Source of the DNA: Chitinophagaceae bacterium
Lineage (GTDB): Bacteria; Bacteroidota; Bacteroidia; Chitinophagales; Chitinophagaceae
Direction: 5' to 3'
Assembly (NCBI GenBank): GCA_025450235.1
Contig: JANWHX010000328.1
Location: 1-43,973, forward strand
Length of the DNA: 43,973 bases
Below are positions 1 through 8,805 of the stretch, piece after piece. A program made the translations under genes and the position numbers. Numbering within the stretch: the first letter of the stretch is position 1; each line of letters opens with the position of its first letter. The notes beneath the pieces are model-generated. The model saw only the letters and a program-made list of their open reading frames with translations. It ran no database searches and had not been told where the DNA came from.

Positions 1-52
1 CAATGATCGGTTCGAGCCATTTATTTACTTTTACTTGTATTGCGGTATCCAT
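1..52 (-). CDS. N-terminal fragment of a leftward gene, possibly a phosphohexomutase
   Basis: Seventeen codons are visible from an ATG at 52-50 reading leftward off the window edge: MDTAIQVKVNKWLEPII. The reading frame is open to the edge. The pattern KVNKWL close to the start resembles the N-terminus of Bacteroidota phosphoglucomutase/phosphomannomutase proteins, but seventeen residues cannot settle this. The gene is divergent from the DUF2279 gene that follows. Confidence 0.35.
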   Translation of the reverse strand, partial: MDTAIQVKVNKWLEPII

Positions 53-124
53 AAAACCGGAAATTTAGCGTTAATAGATGGTGAAAGTTATTGAATTTTG
101 GGTAGTGAATGACTTGATTTTTTC

Positions 125-196
125 GCCACGAATGCACGCAGTTTCAGAATGCGACCTTAATCCCTGACTACGGGCAGGCAGGCGTGCATCCGTGGC
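125..196. repeat. Imperfect inverted repeat, 15-bp arms
   Basis: Arms at 125-139 (GCCACGAATGCACGC) and 182-196 (GCGTGCATCCGTGGC) are inverted copies with 14 of 15 matches, separated by 42 bases. The spacer contains a small GGCAGGCAGGC direct repeat. The arms resemble the CACGGAT-type ends seen at 23.4, 40.4 and 43.8 kb, so this may be a distant or decayed member of that family. It occupies the divergent intergenic space 53-268. Confidence 0.6.
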
Positions 197-256
197 TAAT
201 CCAAACTAGCCCACTACTCAATTTTGAATATAAAAACTGAAAAGGATCAGGAAACG

Positions 257-264
257 TAATTTTG
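257..264 (+). promoter_or_regulatory. Bacteroidota -7 promoter box (TAnnTTTG)
   Basis: TAATTTTG fits the TAnnTTTG consensus of the Bacteroidota primary sigma factor. It ends only 4 bases before the ATG at 269, so a transcript from it would have almost no leader, or translation would begin at a later codon. Confidence 0.5.
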
Positions 265-268
265 TTCT

Positions 269-1342
269 ATGAAGCCATCGCCTGTGAAAAGCCCAGCTTC
301 CGTTGTGTCACTCACTGCATCTTTCGGCAAAAACCTCGGCATATTGCTGGCTTTTATTTTTACCTGTCATTTTTCCTTTGGGCAAACAGAACCGACAGTT
401 TCAGTTGATACGTCAGGAAAAGAGGTGTCGCAATTTCATACAACTGGCGAACCCACAAAAAAACCAAAGGTTGCTCCGGGCCAGTTGACACCCGAAGAGA
501 AGAAAAAACGCCTATGGCTCATTACAGGAGTAAACGTAGTTGGCTATGGTGGTGCACTTATTGTCTTAAGCAGCGCATGGTACAAAGATTATCCAAAAAC
601 GAGTTTTCACACTTTTAATGATAGCAAAGAATGGTTGCAGATGGATAAGGTAGGTCATGGCTGGGCAGCATATAATGCAGGTAGAGTTTCGGCAGGCATG
701 TGGAGATGGGCGGGCTTGTCCGATAAAAAAGCCGCGTGGATAGGAGCTTTAAGCAGCACTGCTTTCCTTGTAGGTGTTGAATTTCTAGATGCCCATTCTT
801 CAAAATGGGGATGGAGTTGGAGTGATTTTGCTGCGAATATTGGCGGGGCGGCTTTATTTGTGGGACAAGAAGCGCTTTGGAGCGAACAACGTATTCAATT
901 GAAATTTTCTTTTCATATAAAAGATTACAGCGACCCGGTACTTGCAACAAGGGCCGATGATCTCTTTGGCGAACCCTGGTATGAACGGATGCTGAAAGAC
1001 TATAATGCCCAAACTTACTGGCTCAGCGCCAACCTTAAATCTTTTTTACCCAAATCTGGTTTACCTGCATGGCTGAATCTATCTGTCGGTTATGGTGCCG
1101 ATGGCATGTTTGGTGGTTTTGAAAATAAATGGCTTGATGACCAGGGAAACGAGATTGATCGTACAGATATTCCAAGAAAAAGACAATTCTACCTTGCTCC
1201 TGATATTGATTTCACAAAGATCAAAACTAATAAGAAGTGGCTACGGACGGTTTTTACTTTCTTAAATGCATTTAAATGTCCGGCTCCGGCGTTGATGATC
1301 GATAGCCATGGAAAGGTGAAAGGTTATGTGATCTATTTCTGA
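269..1342 (+). CDS. Secreted DUF2279 family protein
   Basis: A 357-residue protein with a probable signal peptide: after a polar N-terminus a hydrophobic stretch around residues 26-38 ends in SFGQ. The middle part, roughly residues 75-215, carries the DUF2279 pattern: a membrane-like segment (VVGYGGALIVL), the motif MDKVGHGWAAY, then two further hydrophobic stretches and the block WSWSDFAANIGGA. This family is described as predicted periplasmic or envelope-associated and has no known reaction. The C-terminal part, with LNLSVGYGADGMFGG, is reminiscent of outer-membrane strands. The gene stands alone between a divergent gene on the left and a convergent PQQ propeller gene on the right. Confidence 0.8.
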   Translation: MKPSPVKSPASVVSLTASFGKNLGILLAFIFTCHFSFGQTEPTVSVDTSGKEVSQFHTTGEPTKKPKVAPGQLTPEEKKKRLWLITGVNVVGYGGALIVLSSAWYKDYPKTSFHTFNDSKEWLQMDKVGHGWAAYNAGRVSAGMWRWAGLSDKKAAWIGALSSTAFLVGVEFLDAHSSKWGWSWSDFAANIGGAALFVGQEALWSEQRIQLKFSFHIKDYSDPVLATRADDLFGEPWYERMLKDYNAQTYWLSANLKSFLPKSGLPAWLNLSVGYGADGMFGGFENKWLDDQGNEIDRTDIPRKRQFYLAPDIDFTKIKTNKKWLRTVFTFLNAFKCPAPALMIDSHGKVKGYVIYF

Positions 1343-1408
1343 GAAAACCCATAATGCTTAATTCAATAAACACGATGCGACCAGAAGAGAGTCCTTATAG
1401 GATTTATG

Positions 1409-3226
1409 CTATTCGAACTTCCATTCTGCCGCTTTAATAATAGCATCAAGGCGATCGGGTCTGTCTGGGTCCATCCATAGTTGGATAAACTTCCCCCCAT
1501 TAGAATATTTTTTTATGAAAGCTGATACATCTCCATTTTCATTCTTGCCAAGGGCCATATCGATGTTTTTCCCGTTGATAAAAACAGAACTCGTCCAGAA
1601 TTCAGGTAAACCCAATTGTTGTCCCATGGCAGTTGGAAAACTTGGAAAATCGCCCATGAAAGTCCGGGTATCACCTTTGCCATAATCAAGATCAAATATT
1701 GTGTCGGCTGCATTATATCTGAAAGCTACCGGAGTTTTCATCGTTTCATCAATCTCGTAAAGTATGGGGTTGGTACCGGTCATGATGATCCTGCCGCCTT
1801 TATCCAAATACTTTCTCACAATACTGTTCTTTCCGTTTTCAATAATAGCGGAGGGGAAATAACAGGTCGCGAACGCAATAGCAGGCGGATCAGCCGATTC
1901 TTTCGTCATAAAGAAGGCCAGGGAATCTGATCCGATCACTTTAAACCCGTTGCTCCTGAGATAATTTCGTATGGTGAGGTCGCTGTTGTTTCTGAAATAA
2001 ACATTCATCCCGGTTTGATAGTAAACATATTTTGCACCCTCTTTATTTTCCCGTTTATCTGCATGTCCCCTCAATGCATATAAATGACCATCATCAGACC
2101 CGACATACAGTAATCCGTCATCCCATACCGGCGACGACATGAGTTTACCGTTTGCTTTGAATGCGGAAATCCGTTTACCGGTTTTAAGCTCAATGCAAAA
2201 AAGATGTCCATCAAAAGTCCCGGCATACACTTTATCATTAACGATTAGCGGGGATGACCAGACTGCAAGTGGCGTTCTGAATTTCCATATCTCCCGACCT
2301 GTTTCAAGATTAACAGCTTGTACAAATCTTCCGTCAGAGGTGCCGGTAACAACAAATGAATCTTTCACCGCAACAGTTGAAATAATCCAGGAAACAAAAT
2401 GATTCATTTGCCAAACGTCCTTGCCAGTATCTGCATTAACGCAATACAGGTAACCATCTCTTGCACCAACTATTGCTTTATTACCGACAACAACAGGGCT
2501 GGCATTGATGGCTCTGCGATCAAATCCGAAATTTTCGTTTCGCATTGTATCACCATTGATCCTGAATTGCCATAGCTCTTTTCCGCTGTTCATATCCACT
2601 GCATACAAAGATGCTTCTGTATCACCAAACAGGATAGTGTTCTTATAAACAGCACCGGTGCTGCGTATAATGCCCCTGGCCTTGAATTTCCAGATCAATT
2701 TTCCCGTTACCTGATCTATCGCATAAAAGAAACCATCGTCGCCTCCAATGAATAATTTGCCCTGACGCAAAACAGGCGATGAATAATAATAATCATATCG
2801 CCAGGGATATTCCTGCTTTTTACCCATGTTCAACTTCCAAACCAGTTGCCCATTTGACTCTTTCAAACAATAGATCGTTTGGCCGTTATCGGAAAAATAT
2901 ACTTTCCCATCCTGGCAGGCAGCCGAAGAATGAATCGCCTTCCCGGTGCTATACTTCCATCTTATTTGTTTCGTCTTTTTATCGAGGGCATAAAAATCTC
3001 CTTTCGCTGTACCAAAGTAAACTGAGTTATTGTGGGTCAAAGCAGATGAACGAACAGGAGCACCGGCATCGAATTCCCAGGCTTTAGTATCATACACCAG
3101 GTTGTCACCGGCGACATAACTATCATGGGCGGCGTTGCCGCGGAACATTCCTGGCCGGCGATCCTGCCGCGAATGACAATTATGATACAAAATAACGAAC
3201 GACAGGACAAGAAGCCGGTAGCGCAT
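1409..3226 (-). CDS. PQQ-like beta-propeller protein with a C-terminal extra domain
   Basis: A 605-residue exported protein. The N-terminus has a short hydrophobic signal (LLVLSFVILYH) followed by a cysteine that could be lipidated, though the lipobox is poor. From about residue 40 to 390 there are repeated PQQ-type blades with signatures such as VYFGTAKGDFYALD, LFIGGDDGFFYAID and LYVGSDDGHLYAL, as in BamB-like and PQQ-binding-like propellers. About 200 residues after residue 395 are not propeller; the segments IAFATCYFPS and KYLDKGGRIIMTGT suggest a Rossmann-like, glutamine-amidotransferase-like fold. No pyrroloquinoline quinone enzyme signature is evident, so a binding or scaffold role is more likely. 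It lies 21 bases downstream of the LytTR regulator and probably shares its transcript. Confidence 0.8.
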   Translation of the reverse strand: MRYRLLVLSFVILYHNCHSRQDRRPGMFRGNAAHDSYVAGDNLVYDTKAWEFDAGAPVRSSALTHNNSVYFGTAKGDFYALDKKTKQIRWKYSTGKAIHSSAACQDGKVYFSDNGQTIYCLKESNGQLVWKLNMGKKQEYPWRYDYYYSSPVLRQGKLFIGGDDGFFYAIDQVTGKLIWKFKARGIIRSTGAVYKNTILFGDTEASLYAVDMNSGKELWQFRINGDTMRNENFGFDRRAINASPVVVGNKAIVGARDGYLYCVNADTGKDVWQMNHFVSWIISTVAVKDSFVVTGTSDGRFVQAVNLETGREIWKFRTPLAVWSSPLIVNDKVYAGTFDGHLFCIELKTGKRISAFKANGKLMSSPVWDDGLLYVGSDDGHLYALRGHADKRENKEGAKYVYYQTGMNVYFRNNSDLTIRNYLRSNGFKVIGSDSLAFFMTKESADPPAIAFATCYFPSAIIENGKNSIVRKYLDKGGRIIMTGTNPILYEIDETMKTPVAFRYNAADTIFDLDYGKGDTRTFMGDFPSFPTAMGQQLGLPEFWTSSVFINGKNIDMALGKNENGDVSAFIKKYSNGGKFIQLWMDPDRPDRLDAIIKAAEWKFE

Positions 3227-3247
3227 AAACGTTATATGAATGAAAGA

Positions 3248-3997
3248 TCAAAGTTCGCTGATCCATTTCTTAAAGGACGGGGCCATCTCCTGGCTGACCA
3301 CAATGTGATGATTCAAATGCGGCATCGAAAGATCAACCTGTAGTTTCACCCGTTCATAGGTCTTATAACTCTTTATAAACCCAATATTGACAATATACTG
3401 CCGGTTCGCCCGGAAGAAACTGTTTTGGTCCAGTTCAAGTTCCAGTTCAGCGAGCTTTTTATCAACTATGTATTTCTTACCATCCTTATCTATGGCAAAC
3501 ACTAATTTTTCTTCGGTATAAATAATCACGATGTCACCTGTCCTTAGTGCGATATTTTCGATTCCTTTCTTTACTATCAAACGTGACTTTGTTTTTTGCC
3601 CGAAACCATCTAAAAACGAGTGATCACTGTTAAAATGCTTTTCAAACGATCTGTACTTTGACATCGCTTTCACCAGGTCGCCTTCATCCACCGGTTTTAA
3701 CAGGTAGTCAATACCATTGTGTTCAAATGCGCTCATCATGAATTGATCATATCCTGTTATAAATACAACAGGGCATTTGACATTCACACGTGCAAAAATT
3801 TCGAACGAAAGGCCGTCTGGTAACTGGACGTCGGAAAAGATAAGGTCGGGTGCTTCATTCAAAGAAAGCCAATCGATGCTGTCCTTTACCGTAGTGAATG
3901 ATCCTACCAGGTCGGCATCAACAGAAGCCCGCTTCAATATCGCTTTGAATTCTTCCGCTATCATTCGTTCATCTTCGATTAGGATTGTCCTGATCAT
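3248..3997 (-). CDS. LytTR family response regulator
   Basis: A 249-residue two-domain regulator. The receiver domain, about residues 1-120, has the acidic pair E8/D9, the phosphoacceptor D56 in FSDVQLPDG, T81 and the conserved K101 before P102. A LytTR DNA-binding domain follows from about residue 145 to the end, with FFRANRQYIVNI and the C-terminal block typical of the family. No histidine kinase gene is adjacent, so it is an orphan here. It is followed at 21 bases by the PQQ propeller gene, a possible target or effector. The upstream AraC gene runs in the same direction with a 127-base gap. Confidence 0.9.
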   Translation of the reverse strand: MIRTILIEDERMIAEEFKAILKRASVDADLVGSFTTVKDSIDWLSLNEAPDLIFSDVQLPDGLSFEIFARVNVKCPVVFITGYDQFMMSAFEHNGIDYLLKPVDEGDLVKAMSKYRSFEKHFNSDHSFLDGFGQKTKSRLIVKKGIENIALRTGDIVIIYTEEKLVFAIDKDGKKYIVDKKLAELELELDQNSFFRANRQYIVNIGFIKSYKTYERVKLQVDLSMPHLNHHIVVSQEMAPSFKKWISEL

Positions 3998-4124
3998 GGG
4001 TATCTATTTAAACATAAACAATACTTTACTGATGCCCGGATAAAAATAATTACATAAAGAACTAATTCTTTGTCATAAACTGCTTGCTTGGCTGAAAGGA
4101 GATAAAGCCAGACGAATGGTCATT

Positions 4125-5030
4125 TTAGCTGGCTATGATAATCAGCTTTGTAGGAGCTACACCAAATTGACGTTTGAACGCTTTACTAAATGTAAAAATA
4201 TCAGGAAAGTTGCAATGGCCCGCGATGGCGGTAACAGACATATGACCCTTCACGATCAGCTCTTTTGCCCGTTCCAATCGTTTATTTAATATATATTGAT
4301 AAGGTGAAACTCCAAATGCCTGCTTATATGCGCGGAAAAAATGAAACTCAGACATTGCACAATGTGAAGCGACCTGGCTAATCTCTTCAATGGCAAGGTA
4401 TTGATCTTCTATATAATGTTTTGCGATCTTAAGCCGCCGCAATAGTTCCTTTCTTGTTTCGGGTCTTACTGAGTGCAGGCCATTCAAAGCAAGATAATTC
4501 CCATATTCGTGTAAGATGATCTTTTCAATCAGGTCGAGAAACCATTCTTTGTCTACATATCTATGCGCATACCCGTTCGCAATAGCCTGAACCAGTTCAT
4601 TAAGTTTATTGCCAAATTGTGCCGCATTGACGGGACAAACAGCTTCAAAGAATTCCGGAGTTTTAAAATATCCCGCAAGGTAATTGTCAAACTGGTGATC
4701 ATTTTGGGCCGTCAGGACCGTGAATGCTTCGGCAAAGGTGGCCGGGCAAATGTCAATGCAAATACTCCGAACCGTTCTTTTTGAATCAAAGTAAGCACTG
4801 ACGTCGGGTTGCTTACATGCGAGCAAAAAGTTTCCTTCGTTAACAGCATGCTCTTTGTTTCCAACTTTATAATAAATACAGCGGTCAACCACGTATTTAA
4901 GGCTGAGACTGCGAAAGGCGTTGGTTGTAAACCAATCGTTCAACTCAGAATAATACACTACATCAGAATCGGAGGGTTTATTAAGACTCAGCTTGTTCTC
5001 TTCAGTAATCTTATGAAACAATGATCCCAT
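4125..5030 (-). CDS. AraC family transcriptional regulator
   Basis: A 301-residue protein. The last hundred residues form the double helix-turn-helix of the AraC/XylS family: the first helix pair is around IEEISQVASHCAMSEFHFF, followed by FKQAFGVSPY-type residues (YKQAFGVSPYQYILNKRL), and the second pair is around VTAIAGHCNFPDIFTFSKAF with KRQFGVAPTKL. The first 190 residues are probably a ligand-binding or dimerisation domain of no recognised class. The gene stands between the kelch gene cluster and the LytTR regulator, all leftward, so it may control either. Confidence 0.88.
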   Translation of the reverse strand: MGSLFHKITEENKLSLNKPSDSDVVYYSELNDWFTTNAFRSLSLKYVVDRCIYYKVGNKEHAVNEGNFLLACKQPDVSAYFDSKRTVRSICIDICPATFAEAFTVLTAQNDHQFDNYLAGYFKTPEFFEAVCPVNAAQFGNKLNELVQAIANGYAHRYVDKEWFLDLIEKIILHEYGNYLALNGLHSVRPETRKELLRRLKIAKHYIEDQYLAIEEISQVASHCAMSEFHFFRAYKQAFGVSPYQYILNKRLERAKELIVKGHMSVTAIAGHCNFPDIFTFSKAFKRQFGVAPTKLIIIAS

Positions 5031-5054
5031 ATTGCAATCTATACCTATTACCCT

Positions 5055-5070
5055 AAAAGACGGCCCCGTC
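5055..5070 (-). terminator. Weak intrinsic terminator candidate after the kelch gene
   Basis: Read leftward, GACGGGGCCGTC at 5070-5059 folds into a short hairpin with a four-base loop and is followed by TTTT. It lies between the kelch gene ending at 5206 and the AraC start at 5030. The stem is only four pairs, so it is a weak candidate. Confidence 0.3.
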
Positions 5071-5205
5071 TGTAAAACGGATACGCCGTCAAAATAAAAT
5101 TAGCAGGAATTGACAAAAAGCCGCAACTAGTTAATGGAACCACCCCTCCTTCGTCGGGGCAGGTTGTACCTATTGTGGTCCAAAAAATCTCTGATTGCAC
5201 GCACC

Positions 5206-6162
5206 TTATTTTATTTCTTTCCATTCGCTTCCATTCCACTCCCAGGTATCGTTGGCATCATTGGGCCACCCTTTCCTTCCGCCAAACAAAACTATACGAT
5301 CTCGCTTTTTATCATAAGCGATGTATCCCATTACACGTTTGGAAGGTCCAGTGGTTGCGAGTTGCTTCCACTCTTTCCCATTCCATGACCATGTATCCGA
5401 TTGCATTCCATTAGCGGATATACCACCAAATAGTATAAGTAATCCTCTTTTGCTGTCATATGCAGACCCAGGTGATATGCGTGGACCGGGGTTATCTCCT
5501 GTAAAGGAAATACTATCCCATTTAGTTCCATCAAATTCCCATACATCACTCAAACGTTTCCCCGAACCATCCGAGCCGCCGAACAAAACCGTTTTCTTTC
5601 TTTTACTATCATACACCATCACAAAACCCTGTCTTCCCGCCGGACCTCTGCCTGAAAATTTTTTCCATGAAGATCTATCCCATTCCCATGTTACATCTTG
5701 AGCGAGCCCCCGACCTGCTGATCCTCCGAATGCAATTAACCTGTCGCGGCTTTCATCATATACAAACCCTGGTTCAGCAGCTTTCATTTCCGGATTGTTG
5801 GAAAGCGTTTTCCATTCGCCATTTTCCATCATACGTAAATCCGACAATGAATTGCCATTAAACCATCCGCCGAATGAAAATAATTTATTCCGCTTTGAAT
5901 CCCAGGCCATCCTGATTCCGCTTCTTCTATCACCTGCCGTGCCGGATGACGTCCAGGTTTTTCCATCAAACCGCCATATATCATTATACATCTCGTATGA
6001 ACTGCCATTGCTATCAAGCGGTGTGCTGCCCGCAGTCAGTAAAATTGCTTCATTTTCTTCATCATATACAAGCTCGTGATGTGCTCTGACGCCTGGCCTT
6101 GTTTGGGCATGAGCTGCAATTACAAGCAACAGTATCGTAATCGTTGCAAAATGATTTTTCAT
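5206..6162 (-). CDS. Secreted kelch-repeat protein
   Basis: A 318-residue protein from the chosen ATG at 6162, which gives a clean signal peptide (MKNHFATITILLLVIAAHAQ). The open frame continues upstream to 6267, but that part would put a second hydrophobic segment ahead of the signal. The mature part is a kelch / galactose-oxidase-like beta-propeller: repeats of the form YDxKRxxxxLFGG followed by DxWxWNGxxW recur about every 50 residues, for instance KRDRIVLFGGR. Such propellers bind partners or sugars; the copper ligands of true galactose oxidase are not recognisable. It is the last gene of a leftward group with the hydrolase-TPR gene and a second kelch gene. Confidence 0.85.
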   Translation of the reverse strand: MKNHFATITILLLVIAAHAQTRPGVRAHHELVYDEENEAILLTAGSTPLDSNGSSYEMYNDIWRFDGKTWTSSGTAGDRRSGIRMAWDSKRNKLFSFGGWFNGNSLSDLRMMENGEWKTLSNNPEMKAAEPGFVYDESRDRLIAFGGSAGRGLAQDVTWEWDRSSWKKFSGRGPAGRQGFVMVYDSKRKKTVLFGGSDGSGKRLSDVWEFDGTKWDSISFTGDNPGPRISPGSAYDSKRGLLILFGGISANGMQSDTWSWNGKEWKQLATTGPSKRVMGYIAYDKKRDRIVLFGGRKGWPNDANDTWEWNGSEWKEIK

Positions 6163-6303
6163 GTATGTATTTTTTATGAACATTATGGTGAAATATGAGT
6201 TCATGGTTGCCAAGACCGCAAGAAAAACAAATATTAGTTTCATCGCCAGGTTTATTTTGTTTACCAAAAAGGTCGGCTGTTGCAGGGATATATTTAATAG
6301 CCG

Positions 6304-7704
6304 CTATTTTAAAGCGTTAACCAGTTTTTTATAGCGTTCATCAGACCTCAAAGCTGCAAGATCCGGGTCGCTGTCAAATTGCTGCTTTGAATCAAAGCCA
6401 TATTTTACAGCATTCTCCAGCGCTGCGAATGCTTTATCTTTTATTGCATCCTTTGCATAAGCGCAGCCAAGATTATAGTAATCAAGTCCACGCGGTTCCA
6501 TCGCAACAGATTTCTCATAATAAATTGCCGCTTCAGAATTCTTATTCCCAACAAGAAGAACATACGCGAGTTGCGTATATGAATTGCGGGTCATCTTGCC
6601 CGTATTCATTGCAGTAGCGACATAACCTTCAGCTTCTGATTTTTTACCGGCTACGTAATTAAGCGCCGCGAGGTTTACCAGCACGTCCACATTCAGGGGA
6701 TCAAGCGCCAGTACTCTTTTATAAATGGCCATCGCTTCTTCATTCTTTTGTTCATGACGTAACGTTGTCGCGTAAAAATTAAGGACACTGACGTCATTGG
6801 GGTACTCTTCCGACATTGATTTTAATAACGCTATCGTTTTTTCCGGCTTCATTTGCGATGAACCCAGCACATCTCTCGCCTTTGAATAAGCCCACGAGGG
6901 CTGGGGAACTGGCTCAAGGTGATTCTTCCAGAATGAAATAGTTTCTTTTACAATTTTTCTCGCTTCATCATTATCTGAATATGCATCAAAAGCATGCGGC
7001 ATACCTGTGCCCATCTTAATTGTCCAGGGTGCATTGTTCTTCAACACCTCGTTCCACAATCCATTATACCTGTTTGGCGCTGCATCTCCTTCCGAAACGA
7101 CGAATAAGACCGGGAGGTCTTTTCGGTATGGTCCCGACGGTGCATTTCCATAGTATAAGACCGCAGCTTTAATACCACGATCAGCGTTTTCATTCATCAA
7201 ATAAACTACCGATTGTGTTACATTAGCCGATGCTGCATAAACGCCCAACATATTCTTATCAATATTGTAATGACTTCCTTTCTCCGATAAAAAACTGAAC
7301 AGCCCTTTTATTGACTCCTGTATTCTTGATCCATCAGCTTCCATGGAGATACCGATATAGCCATTGGCTGCCATTAGCCGGGGCCAGCTTGTATAGATAC
7401 CCCAGCTCTTCACTCTTCTTTGACCGGGACCGAGTTGGTCTCCAATGGCGTTGAGAAAAATAACAGCGGGACGTTTATCGGCCGCTTTAAGACCGGGAGG
7501 CGAATAGATGTCTAATTTCAAACTGCCTTTTGTATCCTCCAGGTACGGGATGTCGAGTTTTGCGACCACTTGCTTCGTGACCGGATCATCCAGGATCACT
7601 CCAAAGCTTAAGGGATCCATTACAGGGCGCGACGAATTACTGCTGGTTTGTGACAGACCATTAACTCCCGCCACCATTAACGCTACGAAGAATTTTATTT
7701 TCAT
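6304..7704 (-). CDS. Secreted alpha/beta-hydrolase with C-terminal TPR repeats
   Basis: A 466-residue exported protein with a signal peptide ending near GLSQ. Residues about 50-265 form an alpha/beta-hydrolase (dienelactone-hydrolase or esterase-like) fold: PAVIFLNAIGD near the oxyanion region, the nucleophile elbow GVYAASAN in which the serine is followed by Ala-Asn instead of the usual x-Gly, an acid strand LPVLFVVSEGDAA, and the late histidine in TGMPHAFDAY. From about residue 300 there are several TPR units (EEAMAIYKRVLALDPLN, SEAAIYYEKSVAMEPR), ending in the common DPDLAALRSDERYKKLV block. The substrate is unknown. Its start lies 6 bases after the upstream kelch gene, so the two are surely co-transcribed. 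Confidence 0.82.
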   Translation of the reverse strand: MKIKFFVALMVAGVNGLSQTSSNSSRPVMDPLSFGVILDDPVTKQVVAKLDIPYLEDTKGSLKLDIYSPPGLKAADKRPAVIFLNAIGDQLGPGQRRVKSWGIYTSWPRLMAANGYIGISMEADGSRIQESIKGLFSFLSEKGSHYNIDKNMLGVYAASANVTQSVVYLMNENADRGIKAAVLYYGNAPSGPYRKDLPVLFVVSEGDAAPNRYNGLWNEVLKNNAPWTIKMGTGMPHAFDAYSDNDEARKIVKETISFWKNHLEPVPQPSWAYSKARDVLGSSQMKPEKTIALLKSMSEEYPNDVSVLNFYATTLRHEQKNEEAMAIYKRVLALDPLNVDVLVNLAALNYVAGKKSEAEGYVATAMNTGKMTRNSYTQLAYVLLVGNKNSEAAIYYEKSVAMEPRGLDYYNLGCAYAKDAIKDKAFAALENAVKYGFDSKQQFDSDPDLAALRSDERYKKLVNALK

Positions 7705-7710
7705 GTGTTA

Positions 7711-8688
7711 TTATTTTAGTCTTTTCCAAAATCCTTTTTGCCAGCTCCACATTTCATTGCCGGGTTCTATACCATTTGCAGGAGGAAGTTTGGGAACGGA
7801 ACCGCCATACAGAATTAACTTGTCTTTAAGGAAAACAAAGTGATGAGAATTTCTAACCGAAGGGCCTTCTTTTGTCCTTATACTTTCCCATTTTTTACCA
7901 TCCCATTTCCAGAAATCACCAAGCTGTTCCCGTTTTTCCGATAGACCTCCGAAAAGCATTACTCGCTTTTCAACCGAGCTATATGCAATAGCAAAACGTG
8001 TTCGATAAACGGGAGATTCGGTGTCACAAAAGATTTTCTCCCACGAATTGGCCATCCATTCCCAAACGATCATCTTCTTTTGATCAAATACGGGAATCAC
8101 TAAGATGCTCCTTTCGCTGTCAAAAGAAATCATTCGTGAACTGACTATTGCAGGCCCGTCTGCAGTAAGCATTTTCCATATATTGGACTTATATTCCCAC
8201 AATTCAAAAACTGACGCGGTATTATCATTGATGGCCGTTTTATTATTGGAAGCGCCATAAACCAGGATCCTTTTGTTTACAGGATCATAAACAGCTTCCG
8301 GTTCTTTTACCGGGCATTGGCTATTGTGTTGAATCCAGGCCCTGCCATCCCAGCTCCATAAATCAAAAACTGCAGAATCCTTGTTAATTCTTCCCTCGCA
8401 CACTCCACCAATCAGTAAAGTTTCCTTCCGGTCTTCATCAAATACCCATCCGTGACCCCTGCGGCCGCATGGGCCAGATGCATCAAATCGTGTCCAGGTT
8501 GATCCATCCCATTCATACACCATCGATGGCTCTTCCAACTTTCCATTGCTAAATTCAGCTCCGCCAAAAAGTATCAGCCTGTCTCTTGACTTATCATAAG
8601 CAACTTCCTCCAAATGCCGTGGATTCGGCTGAGAAAAAACGATGATAGTGAAAGGGAAAAATAAAATAAGTAAGCTGAGTAAACGCAT
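7711..8688 (-). CDS. Secreted kelch-repeat protein, first gene of a kelch-hydrolase unit
   Basis: A 325-residue protein with a signal peptide (MRLLSLLILFFPFTIIVFSQ). Kelch units follow, marked by YDKSRDRLILFGG, DLWSWDGRAWIQ, VFELWEYKSNIWK and DFWKWDGKKWES. It resembles the 318-residue kelch protein further along and the two probably arose by duplication, though they are clearly diverged. The stop codon is 6 bases ahead of the hydrolase-TPR start. A TAnnTTTG box 17 bases upstream of the ATG suggests that transcription of the unit starts here. Confidence 0.85.
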   Translation of the reverse strand: MRLLSLLILFFPFTIIVFSQPNPRHLEEVAYDKSRDRLILFGGAEFSNGKLEEPSMVYEWDGSTWTRFDASGPCGRRGHGWVFDEDRKETLLIGGVCEGRINKDSAVFDLWSWDGRAWIQHNSQCPVKEPEAVYDPVNKRILVYGASNNKTAINDNTASVFELWEYKSNIWKMLTADGPAIVSSRMISFDSERSILVIPVFDQKKMIVWEWMANSWEKIFCDTESPVYRTRFAIAYSSVEKRVMLFGGLSEKREQLGDFWKWDGKKWESIRTKEGPSVRNSHHFVFLKDKLILYGGSVPKLPPANGIEPGNEMWSWQKGFWKRLK

Positions 8689-8705
8689 GATAAAACCTTA
8701 GTTCT

Positions 8706-8713
8706 CAAAAATA
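8706..8713 (-). promoter_or_regulatory. -7 promoter box for the kelch-hydrolase unit
   Basis: Reading leftward the sequence is TATTTTTG, a full match to TAnnTTTG, ending 17 bases before the kelch ATG at 8688. Confidence 0.5.
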
Positions 8714-8729
8714 GAGTTGCATACAAGCC

Positions 8730-8756
8730 ATTCCTACCGAACCGATAAATCCGGTA
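8730..8756. repeat. 27-bp promoter-proximal motif, copy 1
   Basis: This stretch matches 12694-12720 in 23 of 27 positions (both begin ATTCCTACCGA). It contains a CTACCG/CGGTAG inverted pair at 8734-8739 and 8752-8757. It sits just upstream of the -7 box of the kelch-hydrolase unit. It could be a regulatory site or a dispersed repeat. Confidence 0.5.
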
Positions 8757-8805
8757 GCGATTCCGCTGGTTTCGGAACTGATTTTACAGGCTTAAATCAC
8801 GATGC

